Shown one piece after another: positions 1 to 8,552 of a DNA stretch of 39,574 bases (within the stretch, counting starts at the first letter, position 1; each line of letters opens with the position of its first letter). Source of the DNA: a virus; IMG/VR virus record IMGVR_UViG_3300015242_000031, positions 1-39,574 of that record; one strand, written 5' to 3'. A model generated the notes under the pieces. That model made no database searches, was not told the DNA's origin, and saw nothing but the letters and a program-made list of their open reading frames with translations. The position numbers were made by a program, and so were the translations under genes.

Positions 1-322
1 CACTCAGGCAGCCCAAAGCGCGCAGGGCACGGGCGCCAACATGGCCTTTCAGCAGAATCAGGCGAATAACGCGCGGGATCTGGCGACACGCCAGGAGCAG
101 TACAACGAGATTTCAGCAGCCCTCGGCGGCAGTCAGTTGCAACCTGTGGGTGCCTATGCCGGCGGCAGCGGCGGCAGCGTCGATGCAACGGGCGCATTCA
201 ATGCACAGAACAATGCGCAGCTGGCCAACTACAACGCGGGTCAGCAGAGCAACAACGCCATGTTGGGTGCCGGGGCAGGATTGGCGGGCACGGGTATCAC
301 AGCCGGCATCATCGTGTTTTGA
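1..322 (+). CDS. Q/N-rich virion protein, C-terminal part (allele A, 5'-truncated by window start)
   Basis: Partial gene whose start lies beyond the window edge. It is the diverged second version of the C-terminal third of the 286-aa protein at 37441-38295. Both are Gln/Asn/Ala-rich, contain the Gly/Ser stretch AYAGGSGGSVDATGAFNAQN, and end in a hydrophobic glycine-rich tail (AGITAGIIVF). The stop TGA overlaps the ATG of the next gene (TGATG). In this allele nothing lies between the two genes, whereas the other allele has an HNH gene there. Its place after portal and GNAT genes suggests a virion or DNA-ejection component, which is inference from position and composition only. Confidence 0.75.
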   Translation, partial: TQAAQSAQGTGANMAFQQNQANNARDLATRQEQYNEISAALGGSQLQPVGAYAGGSGGSVDATGAFNAQNNAQLANYNAGQQSNNAMLGAGAGLAGTGITAGIIVF

Positions 323-1041
323 TGAATGCGCCAACCAAAGCCCTTTGCTTCAGCGGCGGAAAAGATTCACTCGCGTGTCTGTATCTACTGCGCGCGCAAT
401 GGCCTGATCTCTATGTGGTCTGGGTCAACACCGGTGCGGCCTATCCGGAAACCCTGGAGCAGATGGAGGGCATTCGTGCGCTGGTGCCGCACTTTCATGA
501 GGTGAAGAGTCGGCAGTATCTGGAATTCGGCTGGCCGACAGACCTACTGCCTCATCGCAGCACCAAGGTCGGCACGCTCACTTATCGCACGGGCGGTTCG
601 GCGTTCCAGAGCACGCTCGATTGCTGCTCACGTTCGATCTGGCGTCCGCTGGGTCAGGCCATCCGTGATCTGGGCGTGACCGTCATCTATCAGGGCGCAC
701 GCCAGGATGATCCGGGCAAAGGGCCGTGGCTGCCGGGGGATATCCATGAAGGCATCCGTCATGAGATGCCGGTATGGGATTGGACACAGGAGCAGGTCTT
801 TTCATACCTGCACGACATCGGCGCCGAGTTGCATCCGGGCTATCAGTACACCCATGGCGGCATGGATTGCTGGAACTGCACCGGCTACTTGTACGAAGTA
901 GAGAACCGGTTCAACTTCGCGCGTGATCGATATCCTGAGAAACATCGCGAGATCATGAGCAAGCTGCGCGAGATCCAAATCGCCGCGCGCACGGATCTCA
1001 ACATCCTGGATGAATTGCTTGCACGCTCGGAGACATCGTAA
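322..1041 (+). CDS. PAPS reductase-like PP-loop protein (allele A)
   Basis: A 239-aa protein of the phosphoadenosine-phosphosulfate reductase / adenine nucleotide alpha-hydrolase superfamily. The PP-loop SGGKDS is near residue 10, followed by an NTGAAYPET strand-turn. Cysteines occur at CCSRS and in the C-terminal CWNC, which could bind metal or an Fe-S cluster, though that is inference. It sits inside the virion operon, overlapping the previous stop (TGATG) and touching the next ATG. Sulfate assimilation is unlikely there. Nucleotide or tRNA thiolation, or another ATP-dependent modification, is possible but unproven. It is nearly identical to the copy at 38807-39520, differing at about a dozen residues outside the N-terminus. 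Confidence 0.8.
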   Translation: MNAPTKALCFSGGKDSLACLYLLRAQWPDLYVVWVNTGAAYPETLEQMEGIRALVPHFHEVKSRQYLEFGWPTDLLPHRSTKVGTLTYRTGGSAFQSTLDCCSRSIWRPLGQAIRDLGVTVIYQGARQDDPGKGPWLPGDIHEGIRHEMPVWDWTQEQVFSYLHDIGAELHPGYQYTHGGMDCWNCTGYLYEVENRFNFARDRYPEKHREIMSKLREIQIAARTDLNILDELLARSETS

Positions 1042-2819
1042 TGGCCATGCCGGCAATCAACCCGTATGCAATTCAGATGCAGCAGCTGCAACGCCGGCAA
1101 GCGCTGGCCGATGCCCTGATGCAGCAATCGCAGCAGCCGCTGGACACACAGTACACCGAGGGCGCCAATTCGGTCGCGGTGCGTCGAAGTCCGTTCGAAG
1201 CGCTAGCCAAGGTCGCGCAGGCGGCAGGCGGTGCATTTATCCAGAACAAGAACGATCAGAAATATCAGGACATTGCCACCCAGATGATGGGCGCGCAGCA
1301 ACGCGCCTTGCAGGGACTCGCCGGGGATACGGGTGCGCCGGCCGGCTCCAGCGGTGCGCCGCCTGCCGCAGGGCTACCGAGCGATGCCGGCGTGCCGCCG
1401 ACACCCAGCGCCACCGCGCCGACGAATCTGCCGCCTCCACTGCTCACGAACCCCGGCTATTCGCCGCCTCCTGTACCGGCTCCGCCTTCATCCGCGCCCA
1501 CAGCCCCATCCGGCGGCGGCTTCGGCGGCCCGAGCCTGGCGCAGATCCTCTCATCCTCGCAGGACGCCATTAACTACGGTGTCGATCCCAAGGTGGTGGA
1601 AATCGCCGCCTCGGCGCGCGCGCCCACGACCGAGATGCGCAATATCGCGGCTATCTATGGCAATTCACCCGAAGCCCGCGCCGCCCTCGAGCGCACGGTG
1701 AATCCTGCGGTCGCGACCAATGCCAACTCCCCGCTCGCGCGCTTCAACCCGGCTACTGGTCAGTACGAAACCGCCTATGCCCCGCCGGACATCAGCAAGG
1801 GCATCGCCCCGGTCATTACCAACGGGCAGATCACGGGTGTCACCAAGTTGCCCGGATCCGAAGAGGTGAACGCAGGGCAGGCAGCGGCCACGACGGCCGC
1901 GACGCAGGCCAATACGCCCAAATGGGTCGACGATCCGATTCATCCGGGCCAAGGCCGCTATGTCTATCCGACGCCGCCGGCCTATGGCGGGGGTGTGAAT
2001 GATCTGGGCGGCATTGGACGCACGCCCAAGCCGGTCATTCAGACGGCCGCCGGAGCGGTGCCTGCAACGACAGTTGGCACCGGCCCAAACGCCACGCCGG
2101 CACCCGCGCGCGTGCCCACGGCCGCCGATCTGGAAGGGCAGAAGGTGGGGGCGAAGACGGGGCAGGATTACGCCGCAGATATCACGGCCAAAGCCGCGGA
2201 TGCCATGGCCGGCAAGCGCACGCTATCGGAAATGGACAATCTGCTGCAGGGCTTCACACCTGGAGCCGGTGCGCCGCTGCTGACGAAGCTCGGTGCCGCC
2301 GCGCAAGCCATGGGCGCAGATCCGGCCACGGTGCAGAAGCTCACGAGCATCAACCCAGGCGATGCAGAAGCCTTCCAGAAGGGCACGGCTGCGTTGGCTG
2401 GCGAAGCGGCCAAACAGGTCACCAATCGCGTCACTCAGACTGAGTTCAAGGTATTTCTCGCCAACAATCCCAACTGGATGATGACGCCGAACGGAATCAA
2501 GCGCGTCATGGATTTCATGGGCAAAGGATTCGATCAGCAGATCGACATGCAACAGCAGTTTGCTAGCTGGTCCAAAGGTGCGCCGCCGGATCGGTGGGGC
2601 ATCGACTTTCCGGCTGAGTACAACAAGCGGCAGCTGGCCGCCATCAATGCAGGCCAAACCAATTCAGTGCCGTCCGCGTTCGCATCGACAAAAACTTCAA
2701 CGGATATCGCGAAGTCAACCGGTGCGTCCGTGTCGGTCGCGAGCAAAGCCGAGTTTGACAAACTGCCCAAGGGAACGAAGTTCGTCGGCCCTGATGGCAT
2801 TGCGTACGTGAAGCCATGA
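1041..2819 (+). CDS. Putative internal virion / ejection protein (592 aa)
   Basis: I recognise no domain. The N-terminus (about residues 1-95) is Gln-rich and helical. Residues 95-165 are a Pro/Ala/Gly-rich disordered stretch. The middle is again Pro/Gly-rich, and a helical domain follows at about 365-530 (e.g. TLSEMDNLLQGFTPGAGAPL). It lies downstream of portal, GNAT and PAPS-like genes and overlaps the next large gene by 4 nt, where podoviruses often encode ejection (pilot) proteins. That function is inferred from position, size and composition. The final 55 bases of the window repeat its first 55 bases. Confidence 0.6.
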   Translation: MAMPAINPYAIQMQQLQRRQALADALMQQSQQPLDTQYTEGANSVAVRRSPFEALAKVAQAAGGAFIQNKNDQKYQDIATQMMGAQQRALQGLAGDTGAPAGSSGAPPAAGLPSDAGVPPTPSATAPTNLPPPLLTNPGYSPPPVPAPPSSAPTAPSGGGFGGPSLAQILSSSQDAINYGVDPKVVEIAASARAPTTEMRNIAAIYGNSPEARAALERTVNPAVATNANSPLARFNPATGQYETAYAPPDISKGIAPVITNGQITGVTKLPGSEEVNAGQAAATTAATQANTPKWVDDPIHPGQGRYVYPTPPAYGGGVNDLGGIGRTPKPVIQTAAGAVPATTVGTGPNATPAPARVPTAADLEGQKVGAKTGQDYAADITAKAADAMAGKRTLSEMDNLLQGFTPGAGAPLLTKLGAAAQAMGADPATVQKLTSINPGDAEAFQKGTAALAGEAAKQVTNRVTQTEFKVFLANNPNWMMTPNGIKRVMDFMGKGFDQQIDMQQQFASWSKGAPPDRWGIDFPAEYNKRQLAAINAGQTNSVPSAFASTKTSTDIAKSTGASVSVASKAEFDKLPKGTKFVGPDGIAYVKP

Positions 2820-4981
2820 GCAGTCCAGCCGATTGGGGAGCGGTTCCGATGACTCAAAGCCCTGCGGATTGGGGCGCGGTGCCCGATAAACCCGAGATCG
2901 ACACGCCGCAGAACAAAGCGACCATCGAGCGCCGCAATCGGGAAGCGACGAGTCAGAAAGCGTTCCTCACGAGCATGGCTCAGGACACGCAGCCGGGACT
3001 GTTGGCGCGCATGGGGCGCGGCATGTTGGATCTGGGGCAGGGCGTCAATCAGGGCGTGCTGAACATTGAGGACGCGATCGGCGGACCGCGAACTCCGCAG
3101 GCGGTCTACAACCCGCAGACACAGCAGAACGAGCCGGTGACGACGACGGTCGATCCGACCTCACCGGACTACACCGCACAGGTGAATCAGGAGCGCGCGC
3201 AGTACGATCAGAGTCGTGCGGCCGCGGGTCAGACGGGCATCGACTGGGCGCGCGTCTTCGGAACCGGTGTGGCTGCGGCGCCTGCGGCACTGGCCGCGCC
3301 TGAAGCCGCTCCTGGCTTTCTGGGCCGTGCTATTGGGGGCGCCACTGCGGGCGGATTGGCGGGAGCGGCCGAATTCGCACCGACTGACAGCCTTCTTGAG
3401 CGCGGAAAGAATGCGGCGGTAGGAGCCGCGACCGGTGCTGTAGTAGCACCCGTTGCCGGTGCAGTCGGCGATAAGGCCGGGCAGCTCTATCAAACGCTCG
3501 CGGGACGGGCGGCCGGCGCATCTGAACTGGCACAGCCCTCGACCGTCGACGACATCATAAAGCAGGTTCCAGCGATTGCATCGGTTCCAGCGGAAGCACA
3601 GCAATCGCTGATCGCCGAGGCGCAGGCGCAGTTGAAACAGACAGGTCAACTGAACGCTGACCAGCTCGCGCGCAAGGCCAATCTGATCGCCCAAGGTGTG
3701 TCACCGACCAAATCCATGGTCACGCGAGACCCTGCTGATTGGACCGTCGAGCGCAATCTGCAGAAGCTCTCTCAGAGCCCGGATGAATCGCTGTCCGGAC
3801 CCGGGCGCGAGCTCACCAGCATCTATGAGGCGAATGATCGCGCGCTCACCGCCTCACTGGCGCGGCAAAACGCAGGCCTCCCTCAGGGCACCATGGAGGC
3901 ACACGGCATGGCGGCGATGAAAGCGGCCGATGACCTGGCGAGCTTGAGTCAAAAGGACGTGTCGGCCGTCTACGATTCGGTGCGCGCCGCTCATGGGGAC
4001 GAGTTGGCCTCGGATGGTGGCAACGTTCTGGCCACACTAAACCATCCGGACGTAGCGGATAACGCCTATGCAGAACCTGTCATCAATAGCGTGACCCGCC
4101 GGTTGCGCCGTTACGGGATGCTCGATGATCAGGGTAAGCCGACCGCAGAGACGATGACGGTCACGCAGGCGGATGAATTCCGGAAGTACCTGCAGACCTT
4201 GAAATCAGGCGATCCGAAGACCGACCGCATCGTCACGCAGCTCATCAAGGCAAATGACCAGGATGTACTGACGGGCGCGGGATCGAATGCCATGGCGCCC
4301 GCTCGCGCAGCTGCGACTGAGCGCTTCGATACACTGGCGAATCCTGCTACCCAGCGCGCATTGAATGCCTATGGTGAGTTGAATCAGGGCAAGACGGCTC
4401 AGAATTTCATCCAGACGAACGTCATCAACGGTGCGGATCAGGACGTCGATTCACTGCTCACGACCTTGGCGAAATTGCCATCTGAGCAGGCGAAGAGTGC
4501 AACCGATGCGATCCAGGCCGGTGTCATCCGACATCTGCAGGATAAGGCGATCAATCCGAACTCCGGCCAGTTCTCAGGTGCCAAACTCAATGACGCATTG
4601 AATGACATCGGGGATACGAAGCTGGCCCGGATCTTCGGCATTCAGAAGGCAACCGAGTTGCGCAACCTGGCGCGTGCGGGACTGGACGCGACCTACCAGC
4701 CGCCATATTCGGCTGTGAACAACTCCAACACGGCACCCATGCTGCTCTCGCTCACCCGCGCTGCCCGCGCCATTCCGGGCGTACCATTGATTGTGAGCGA
4801 TGAAGCGCAGAAGGCTGCTGCACGCATTGGATATGCAGGTCAGTTGAAGGATATCCGGGCAGCTCAGAGTCAGGCACCGCAACCGGAAGTGCCTGACATC
4901 CTCAAACAGATCGCAGGATTACTTCCGCGGAGTGCCGGACCCGCTGGAGCGGTCGTGGCGGCCCAGAATGCGCGTCGATAA
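2816..4981 (+). CDS. Putative large ejection / DNA-transfer protein (721 aa)
   Basis: The N-terminus contains a tandem SPADWGAVP motif (residues about 3-11 and 15-23), a short repeat seen at the start of some phage virion proteins. Residues about 145-225 form a Gly/Ala-rich hydrophobic segment with small-xxx-small spacing (e.g. AIGGATAGGLAGAAEF), typical of membrane-inserting ejection proteins. The rest is mainly helical and polar. The start overlaps the previous stop (ATGAG). It is the last plus-strand gene before the minus-strand moron. A role in forming a transenvelope conduit for DNA is inferred from composition and operon position; no catalytic motif was seen. Confidence 0.55.
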   Translation: MSSPADWGAVPMTQSPADWGAVPDKPEIDTPQNKATIERRNREATSQKAFLTSMAQDTQPGLLARMGRGMLDLGQGVNQGVLNIEDAIGGPRTPQAVYNPQTQQNEPVTTTVDPTSPDYTAQVNQERAQYDQSRAAAGQTGIDWARVFGTGVAAAPAALAAPEAAPGFLGRAIGGATAGGLAGAAEFAPTDSLLERGKNAAVGAATGAVVAPVAGAVGDKAGQLYQTLAGRAAGASELAQPSTVDDIIKQVPAIASVPAEAQQSLIAEAQAQLKQTGQLNADQLARKANLIAQGVSPTKSMVTRDPADWTVERNLQKLSQSPDESLSGPGRELTSIYEANDRALTASLARQNAGLPQGTMEAHGMAAMKAADDLASLSQKDVSAVYDSVRAAHGDELASDGGNVLATLNHPDVADNAYAEPVINSVTRRLRRYGMLDDQGKPTAETMTVTQADEFRKYLQTLKSGDPKTDRIVTQLIKANDQDVLTGAGSNAMAPARAAATERFDTLANPATQRALNAYGELNQGKTAQNFIQTNVINGADQDVDSLLTTLAKLPSEQAKSATDAIQAGVIRHLQDKAINPNSGQFSGAKLNDALNDIGDTKLARIFGIQKATELRNLARAGLDATYQPPYSAVNNSNTAPMLLSLTRAARAIPGVPLIVSDEAQKAAARIGYAGQLKDIRAAQSQAPQPEVPDILKQIAGLLPRSAGPAGAVVAAQNARR

Positions 4982-5092
4982 CACATCTTTGGCTGTCCCT
5001 TCACGCATGCGGCGAAGTATAAAACGACCCAGCGCGCGAACCAACGCGGCGATGACAAACGCGAAAGCGATAGCGAAGGAAGTTTCGATCAA
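4919..5092 (-). CDS. Possible small membrane protein downstream of lipoprotein
   Basis: Short minus-strand frame, 57 aa if started at TTG 5092. One strongly hydrophobic segment (SFAIAFAFVIAALVRALG) is followed by a positively charged tail. It begins a few bases after the lipoprotein stop and overlaps the convergent end of the 721-aa gene. It otherwise accounts for the gap at 4982-5096. There is no ATG and no clear Shine-Dalgarno site, so it may be chance. If real it would form a two-gene moron with the lipoprotein. Confidence 0.3.
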   Translation of the reverse strand: MIETSFAIAFAFVIAALVRALGRFILRRMREGTAKDVLSTRILGRHDRSSGSGTPRK

Positions 5093-5096
5093 TGCT

Positions 5097-5363
5097 TCAT
5101 TTGCCGCAGGCGACGATCATGGTCCTGTATTCCAGAGCAATCGTCATGTTTCCCATGGGGGCAGATCCAGCAGAATCACCGTCCTGCGACACGATCTGGT
5201 ACGGGCCTTTGCACGCTTTCGCAGCTTTGTTCATGCAATACGACCAGTTATAGCCGGCACCCGAGCAATCAACCGCAATACCTTGCTGACCATTCGGCAA
5301 CGCGACCGGTTTGTTTGCAATGCAGCCATTCAATAACACCGCGATCCAGAGATATCTAGCCAT
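5097..5363 (-). CDS. Small lipoprotein (moron)
   Basis: An 88-aa protein with a lipoprotein signal: charged start, hydrophobic stretch WIAVLL, then lipobox LNGC. After cleavage the mature part carries four further cysteines (DCSGAGYNWSYC, KAC, VAC), suggesting disulfides in the periplasm. It is the only well-supported minus-strand gene within the rightward virion operon, the usual arrangement for a moron expressed from a prophage. Lysogenic conversion, such as surface change or exclusion, is a plausible role but inferred. An alternative ATG at 5375 has AGGAG only 3 nt upstream. The ATG at 5363 shares a CATG with the divergent gene's start at 5362. Confidence 0.7.
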   Translation of the reverse strand: MARYLWIAVLLNGCIANKPVALPNGQQGIAVDCSGAGYNWSYCMNKAAKACKGPYQIVSQDGDSAGSAPMGNMTIALEYRTMIVACGK

Positions 5364-5745
5364 GCCCACGTACATGTACTCCTGTCGATGCGGGACTCAG
5401 GAGGAGGCTATCCGAACCGTCGCCGATCGCCATCAGGGTCCATCACATTGTGGACATAAAATGAGCCTGACCATCACCGCTTCTTACCATATACAGCCCG
5501 GATTCGAGCCCTACCGCGCAGTCGGGATCGACGGGCGCATCGTCACCACCCGAAAACAGCACCGCGACATGCTCCGCGAGTTCGGCAAGGTCGAAGTGGG
5601 CAACGATTCGTCGGTTGCTCCGCCGAAGATGGAACCCGGCGAGTTCGAACATCGGCAAGCGGCTAAAAAACGCGAAATAGTGGCGAGTTTCGCCGAAACT
5701 GACGCTTTAGCTCACGATCTTGCTAAATTCACAGGAGAACGATAA
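5362..5745 (+). CDS. FmdB-type zinc-ribbon-like phage protein
   Basis: A 127-aa protein. Its N-terminus (MPTYMYSCRCGTQEE... HCGHKM) resembles the FmdB/putative regulatory zinc-ribbon family, although the CxC and single later Cys make only an incomplete Zn site. The middle (YRAVGIDGRIVTTRKQHRDM) resembles a module common in phage head-operon proteins. The stop touches the scaffold ATG (TAATG). Position just upstream of scaffold and capsid suggests a structural or assembly role; the molecular function is unknown. Confidence 0.65.
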   Translation: MPTYMYSCRCGTQEEAIRTVADRHQGPSHCGHKMSLTITASYHIQPGFEPYRAVGIDGRIVTTRKQHRDMLREFGKVEVGNDSSVAPPKMEPGEFEHRQAAKKREIVASFAETDALAHDLAKFTGER

Positions 5746-6719
5746 TGTCGGAAGCTGAGGTCAGCCCGGAAACGGCAGCTGATTTGTCGATCGAAGATGA
5801 ATTGACTCAAGCGTTCGGCGCGGAAACGCCAGCTGACGCTGACAGTCCTCCTGCAAGTGCAGCGCAGCCCGCATCCTCAGCGGCTCCTGTCGGCGACTCG
5901 CAGTCACAAGCGGCTACAGCAGCCGTTGCTCCCCAGCATTGGTCCGAAGCGGACAAGTCGCTTTTCAGCAAGGCCCCATCCGAGATCCAACAGCGTTGGA
6001 TTGCCCGTGAAGCCGAGTTGCAACGCGGATACGACGCGAAGTTCCAGGAAGTGGCGGGGTTTCGACGCGAGCGCGAGCAATACGACCAGATTTTGGGACC
6101 GTTCAAACGGGATCTGGAGCTGCGAGGCCTGTCCGCCCCGCAATTCATCCAGTCCCTGGTAGGCGGTCACAAATACCTGCAGGAAAGTCCGCGCGAAGCA
6201 CTGTTGTGGCTTGCCCAGACCTATGGCGTGGACCCGAAAACTCTGGCCCAACCTCAGGAGGGTGTAGACCCGAAATACGCGCAACTGGAGCAACGGCTCA
6301 ATCAGGTCACCGGTCAGTTCGAAAGCTATACGACGCAGGCCCAACAGGCAGCGCACGCTGAGAAGTTGACTCGGGTCGCAAGTTTCGCCGATGAGAAAGG
6401 TGCAGACGGTCAGCCGGCGCATCCGTTCTTCGACGAAGTCGCTGGCGACATCCTGGCACTGATGAAGGCCACTCCCGGACTGGCTCTCGAAACCGCCTAT
6501 ATCAAGGCGATCCGCATGAACGATGCGGTGTTCGAGAGGGTGCAACTCCAGCGCACCCAGGCCACCCAGGCAGCGAAAGACGCAGCTTCCAAGGCTGCGG
6601 TCGACAAGGCGCGACGGGCTGCAACACCGAATGGGACGGGGACGGCGAACGGGACCACGAAACCGAAATCTCTGGAGCAGGATCTGCGCGACGGGTTCGC
6701 CAACTGGGCACCCGAATGA
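5745..6719 (+). CDS. Scaffolding protein (putative)
   Basis: A 324-aa acidic, helical protein directly upstream of the capsid gene. The N-terminal 60 residues are Ala/Ser/Pro-rich and acidic. The centre is predicted long helices (HWSEADKSLFSKAPSEIQQR, REREQYDQILGPFKRDLEL). The C-terminus is Ala/Lys-rich with a final basic-to-acidic tail, as expected for a scaffold that binds the inner capsid wall. RBS CAGGAGAACGATA precedes ATG. Termination at 6719 lies 4 nt before a hairpin that masks the capsid start, so its translation may be coupled to capsid synthesis. Confidence 0.75.
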   Translation: MSEAEVSPETAADLSIEDELTQAFGAETPADADSPPASAAQPASSAAPVGDSQSQAATAAVAPQHWSEADKSLFSKAPSEIQQRWIAREAELQRGYDAKFQEVAGFRREREQYDQILGPFKRDLELRGLSAPQFIQSLVGGHKYLQESPREALLWLAQTYGVDPKTLAQPQEGVDPKYAQLEQRLNQVTGQFESYTTQAQQAAHAEKLTRVASFADEKGADGQPAHPFFDEVAGDILALMKATPGLALETAYIKAIRMNDAVFERVQLQRTQATQAAKDAASKAAVDKARRAATPNGTGTANGTTKPKSLEQDLRDGFANWAPE

Positions 6720-6722
6720 TGC

Positions 6723-6752
6723 ATGGCCTGCTCCTCACCAGGAGTAGGCCAT
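6723..6752 (+). promoter_or_regulatory. RBS-sequestering hairpin before the capsid gene
   Basis: Bases 6723-6735 pair with 6740-6752: ATGGCCT with AGGCCAT, one G-U pair (6730/6745), and CTCCT with AGGAG, closing a 4-nt loop. This makes a 13-bp stem. The 3' arm contains the AGGAG Shine-Dalgarno (6740-6744) and the first two bases of the capsid ATG (6751). No U-run follows, so it is not an intrinsic terminator. A ribosome finishing the scaffold gene at 6719 would reach into the 5' arm, which suggests translational coupling. Confidence 0.8.
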
Positions 6753-7719
6753 GGCCTCGCCGGGACTGTCAGAAATCGTCACAACGACGCTTCGCAATCG
6801 ACAAGGTAAGACCGCAGATAACGTGAGCAAGGGCAATCCGCTCCTGTTCATGTTGAAAGAGCAGGACGGATGGGAATCGGCCACGGGCCGCACCATCGTG
6901 CAGGAATTGGAATACGCCGAAGGGCGATTCCAGTGGTACGCCGGCTACGACATCCTGGATATCAGTCCCTCGGATGTCATCACGGCGGCGGAATATCCAT
7001 GGGCCCAGGCGGCCGCCGTCGTCGCCGCCAACGGTCTGGAAATCGACGTCCAGAACACGGGCAAAGAACAGATCATCAATCTCTTCAAAGGTCGCATCGG
7101 CAACGCCGAGCGCACCATGAAGAACCAGCTCACCTTCGGCATGTACTCCGACGGCACCGCATCCAGCGGCAAGATCGTGGGAGGATTGCAGCTTCTAGTG
7201 GCGGACAATCCGGCCACCGGAACGGTCGGCGGCATCAACCGCGCGACGAACGCCTTTTGGCGCAATCAGTTCTTTCGAGCCAATGCGGATGGTAGTGCGT
7301 TTATGACCGCTGCCAACATCCAAGGCTACATGGATGAGTTGTTCCTGCGCTGCCAACGTGGTGCGGATAAGACCAACATCATCATCGCCGATCGTCTCAG
7401 CTACAAGTTCTACTGGGCCTCTCTGCAGGCGATTCAGCGCATCACCGACGGCTCGACGTCCAAACAGGGTGCAGGTTTCCGCTCGCTCGATTTCACCGGC
7501 GTGCCGGTATATTACGAGGACAATCCCGGTATTCCATCCTCGCATATGTATTTCCTCAATACGGATTACATCAAATTGAAATACGCGCCGAAGCGCAATT
7601 TCACCCCTCTCCCGCAAGAGCGGGCCTACAACCAGGACTCGTTCGTGCAGATGCTTCTGTGGGCGGGCCAGTTTGTTACCAGCAATGCGTCCCTCCAGGG
7701 CGTGCTGAACAACAACTAA
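6751..7719 (+). CDS. Major capsid protein
   Basis: A 322-aa protein immediately after the scaffold, matching the size and general pattern of podovirus HK97-fold major capsid proteins. Visible features are N-terminal TTLRNRQGKTADNVSKGNPL, an extended-loop-like segment around residues 60-75, and the C-terminal half with FTGVPVYYEDNPGIP followed by SHMYFLNTDYIKLKYAP. The latter resembles the typical 'gvpv... d.. iP... myflN' close of these capsids. It is probably the most abundant virion protein. The RBS AGGAG and the start codon lie in a strong hairpin (6723-6752). Confidence 0.85.
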   Translation: MASPGLSEIVTTTLRNRQGKTADNVSKGNPLLFMLKEQDGWESATGRTIVQELEYAEGRFQWYAGYDILDISPSDVITAAEYPWAQAAAVVAANGLEIDVQNTGKEQIINLFKGRIGNAERTMKNQLTFGMYSDGTASSGKIVGGLQLLVADNPATGTVGGINRATNAFWRNQFFRANADGSAFMTAANIQGYMDELFLRCQRGADKTNIIIADRLSYKFYWASLQAIQRITDGSTSKQGAGFRSLDFTGVPVYYEDNPGIPSSHMYFLNTDYIKLKYAPKRNFTPLPQERAYNQDSFVQMLLWAGQFVTSNASLQGVLNNN

Positions 7720-7731
7720 GGAGCATCCAAC

Positions 7732-8508
7732 ATGTGGATTCCACTCGAACCTATCAATGTCGCCTCGGGTCCGGCGACACCGCCCACGGGCGCCATCTCG
7801 GCACTCGCCAACCTGTCCACCAACTACGGCGGCCCGCGTCTGATGGAAACAGACACGGTGCAGAACTTCCCGTTCGGCTACATGATTCGGGCATTTGACC
7901 CGATCTTGGGTGTCGGGGAATTCATCTATCTGCAAGGTGTTGCAGCCACGGTTGCTGGAACTGCTGTCACCTACAACTCACTTACGGGTGTGACGGCGTT
8001 GCTGGCGGCGACGGCCAATAGTGATCTGCCGGTAGCGATTGCGATGGCTCCCACGGTCGCCAATCTCTTTGGGTGGTATCAGATCAGCGGCGCGGCTAAT
8101 TGCGTGTCCGTGACCGCGGGTGTAGTCGGTACGGCCTATCAGGCGGCTGCTGGCATCACCAGTGGTGTGACGGCCAATCAGAAGATCGCTGGCGGCGCCC
8201 AGATTATCGTGGCAGCCAGCAGCACTTTTACCAAGACGGGAACGACGCGCAACGGCTCAACCGAAGTGTTCGTGTCCAATCTGGATGCGGTATTCGTGGG
8301 TCTGCCGGTGTCTGGCACTGGCATTCCGGGCGGCGCGACCGTGGCGCCGGGATATAACAACAGTCCGAATGCTCGCAATTCTAGCGCAGGAAGCGCGACT
8401 TCGTTCCTGCTGAGTGCCGCGGCGACGGCAGATGGCACAGTAACACTGACATTTACTCGCACCAACTTCTTGGTGATGGGTGGACAGCGTTATTGCACAC
8501 AGCCCTAA
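7732..8508 (+). CDS. Putative capsid decoration / head protein (258 aa)
   Basis: It follows the capsid gene with RBS AAGGAGCATCCAAC. The protein is rich in Gly, Ala, Thr and Val and predicted mainly beta. The first 90 residues (MWIPLEPINVASGPATPP... FDPILGVGEFIYLQGV) resemble small phage decoration or head-stabilising proteins, and residues 150-258 add a second beta-rich, Ser/Thr/Gly-rich domain. No enzyme motif is seen. The function is inferred from position and composition. Confidence 0.6.
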   Translation: MWIPLEPINVASGPATPPTGAISALANLSTNYGGPRLMETDTVQNFPFGYMIRAFDPILGVGEFIYLQGVAATVAGTAVTYNSLTGVTALLAATANSDLPVAIAMAPTVANLFGWYQISGAANCVSVTAGVVGTAYQAAAGITSGVTANQKIAGGAQIIVAASSTFTKTGTTRNGSTEVFVSNLDAVFVGLPVSGTGIPGGATVAPGYNNSPNARNSSAGSATSFLLSAAATADGTVTLTFTRTNFLVMGGQRYCTQP

Positions 8509-8552
8509 TCACAACGTGGCTTCGGCTCCCGTTCTCTTTGAGGAATCGACAG

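Noticed and set aside
1-1095. Direct terminal repeat of a linear phage genome
   Set aside because: The two copies differ at many positions and one has a 519-bp insertion; true terminal repeats are identical. A two-allele circular assembly explains it better.
6723-6752. Intrinsic terminator between scaffold and capsid
   Set aside because: No T-run follows the stem, and the stem contains the capsid ribosome site and start codon.
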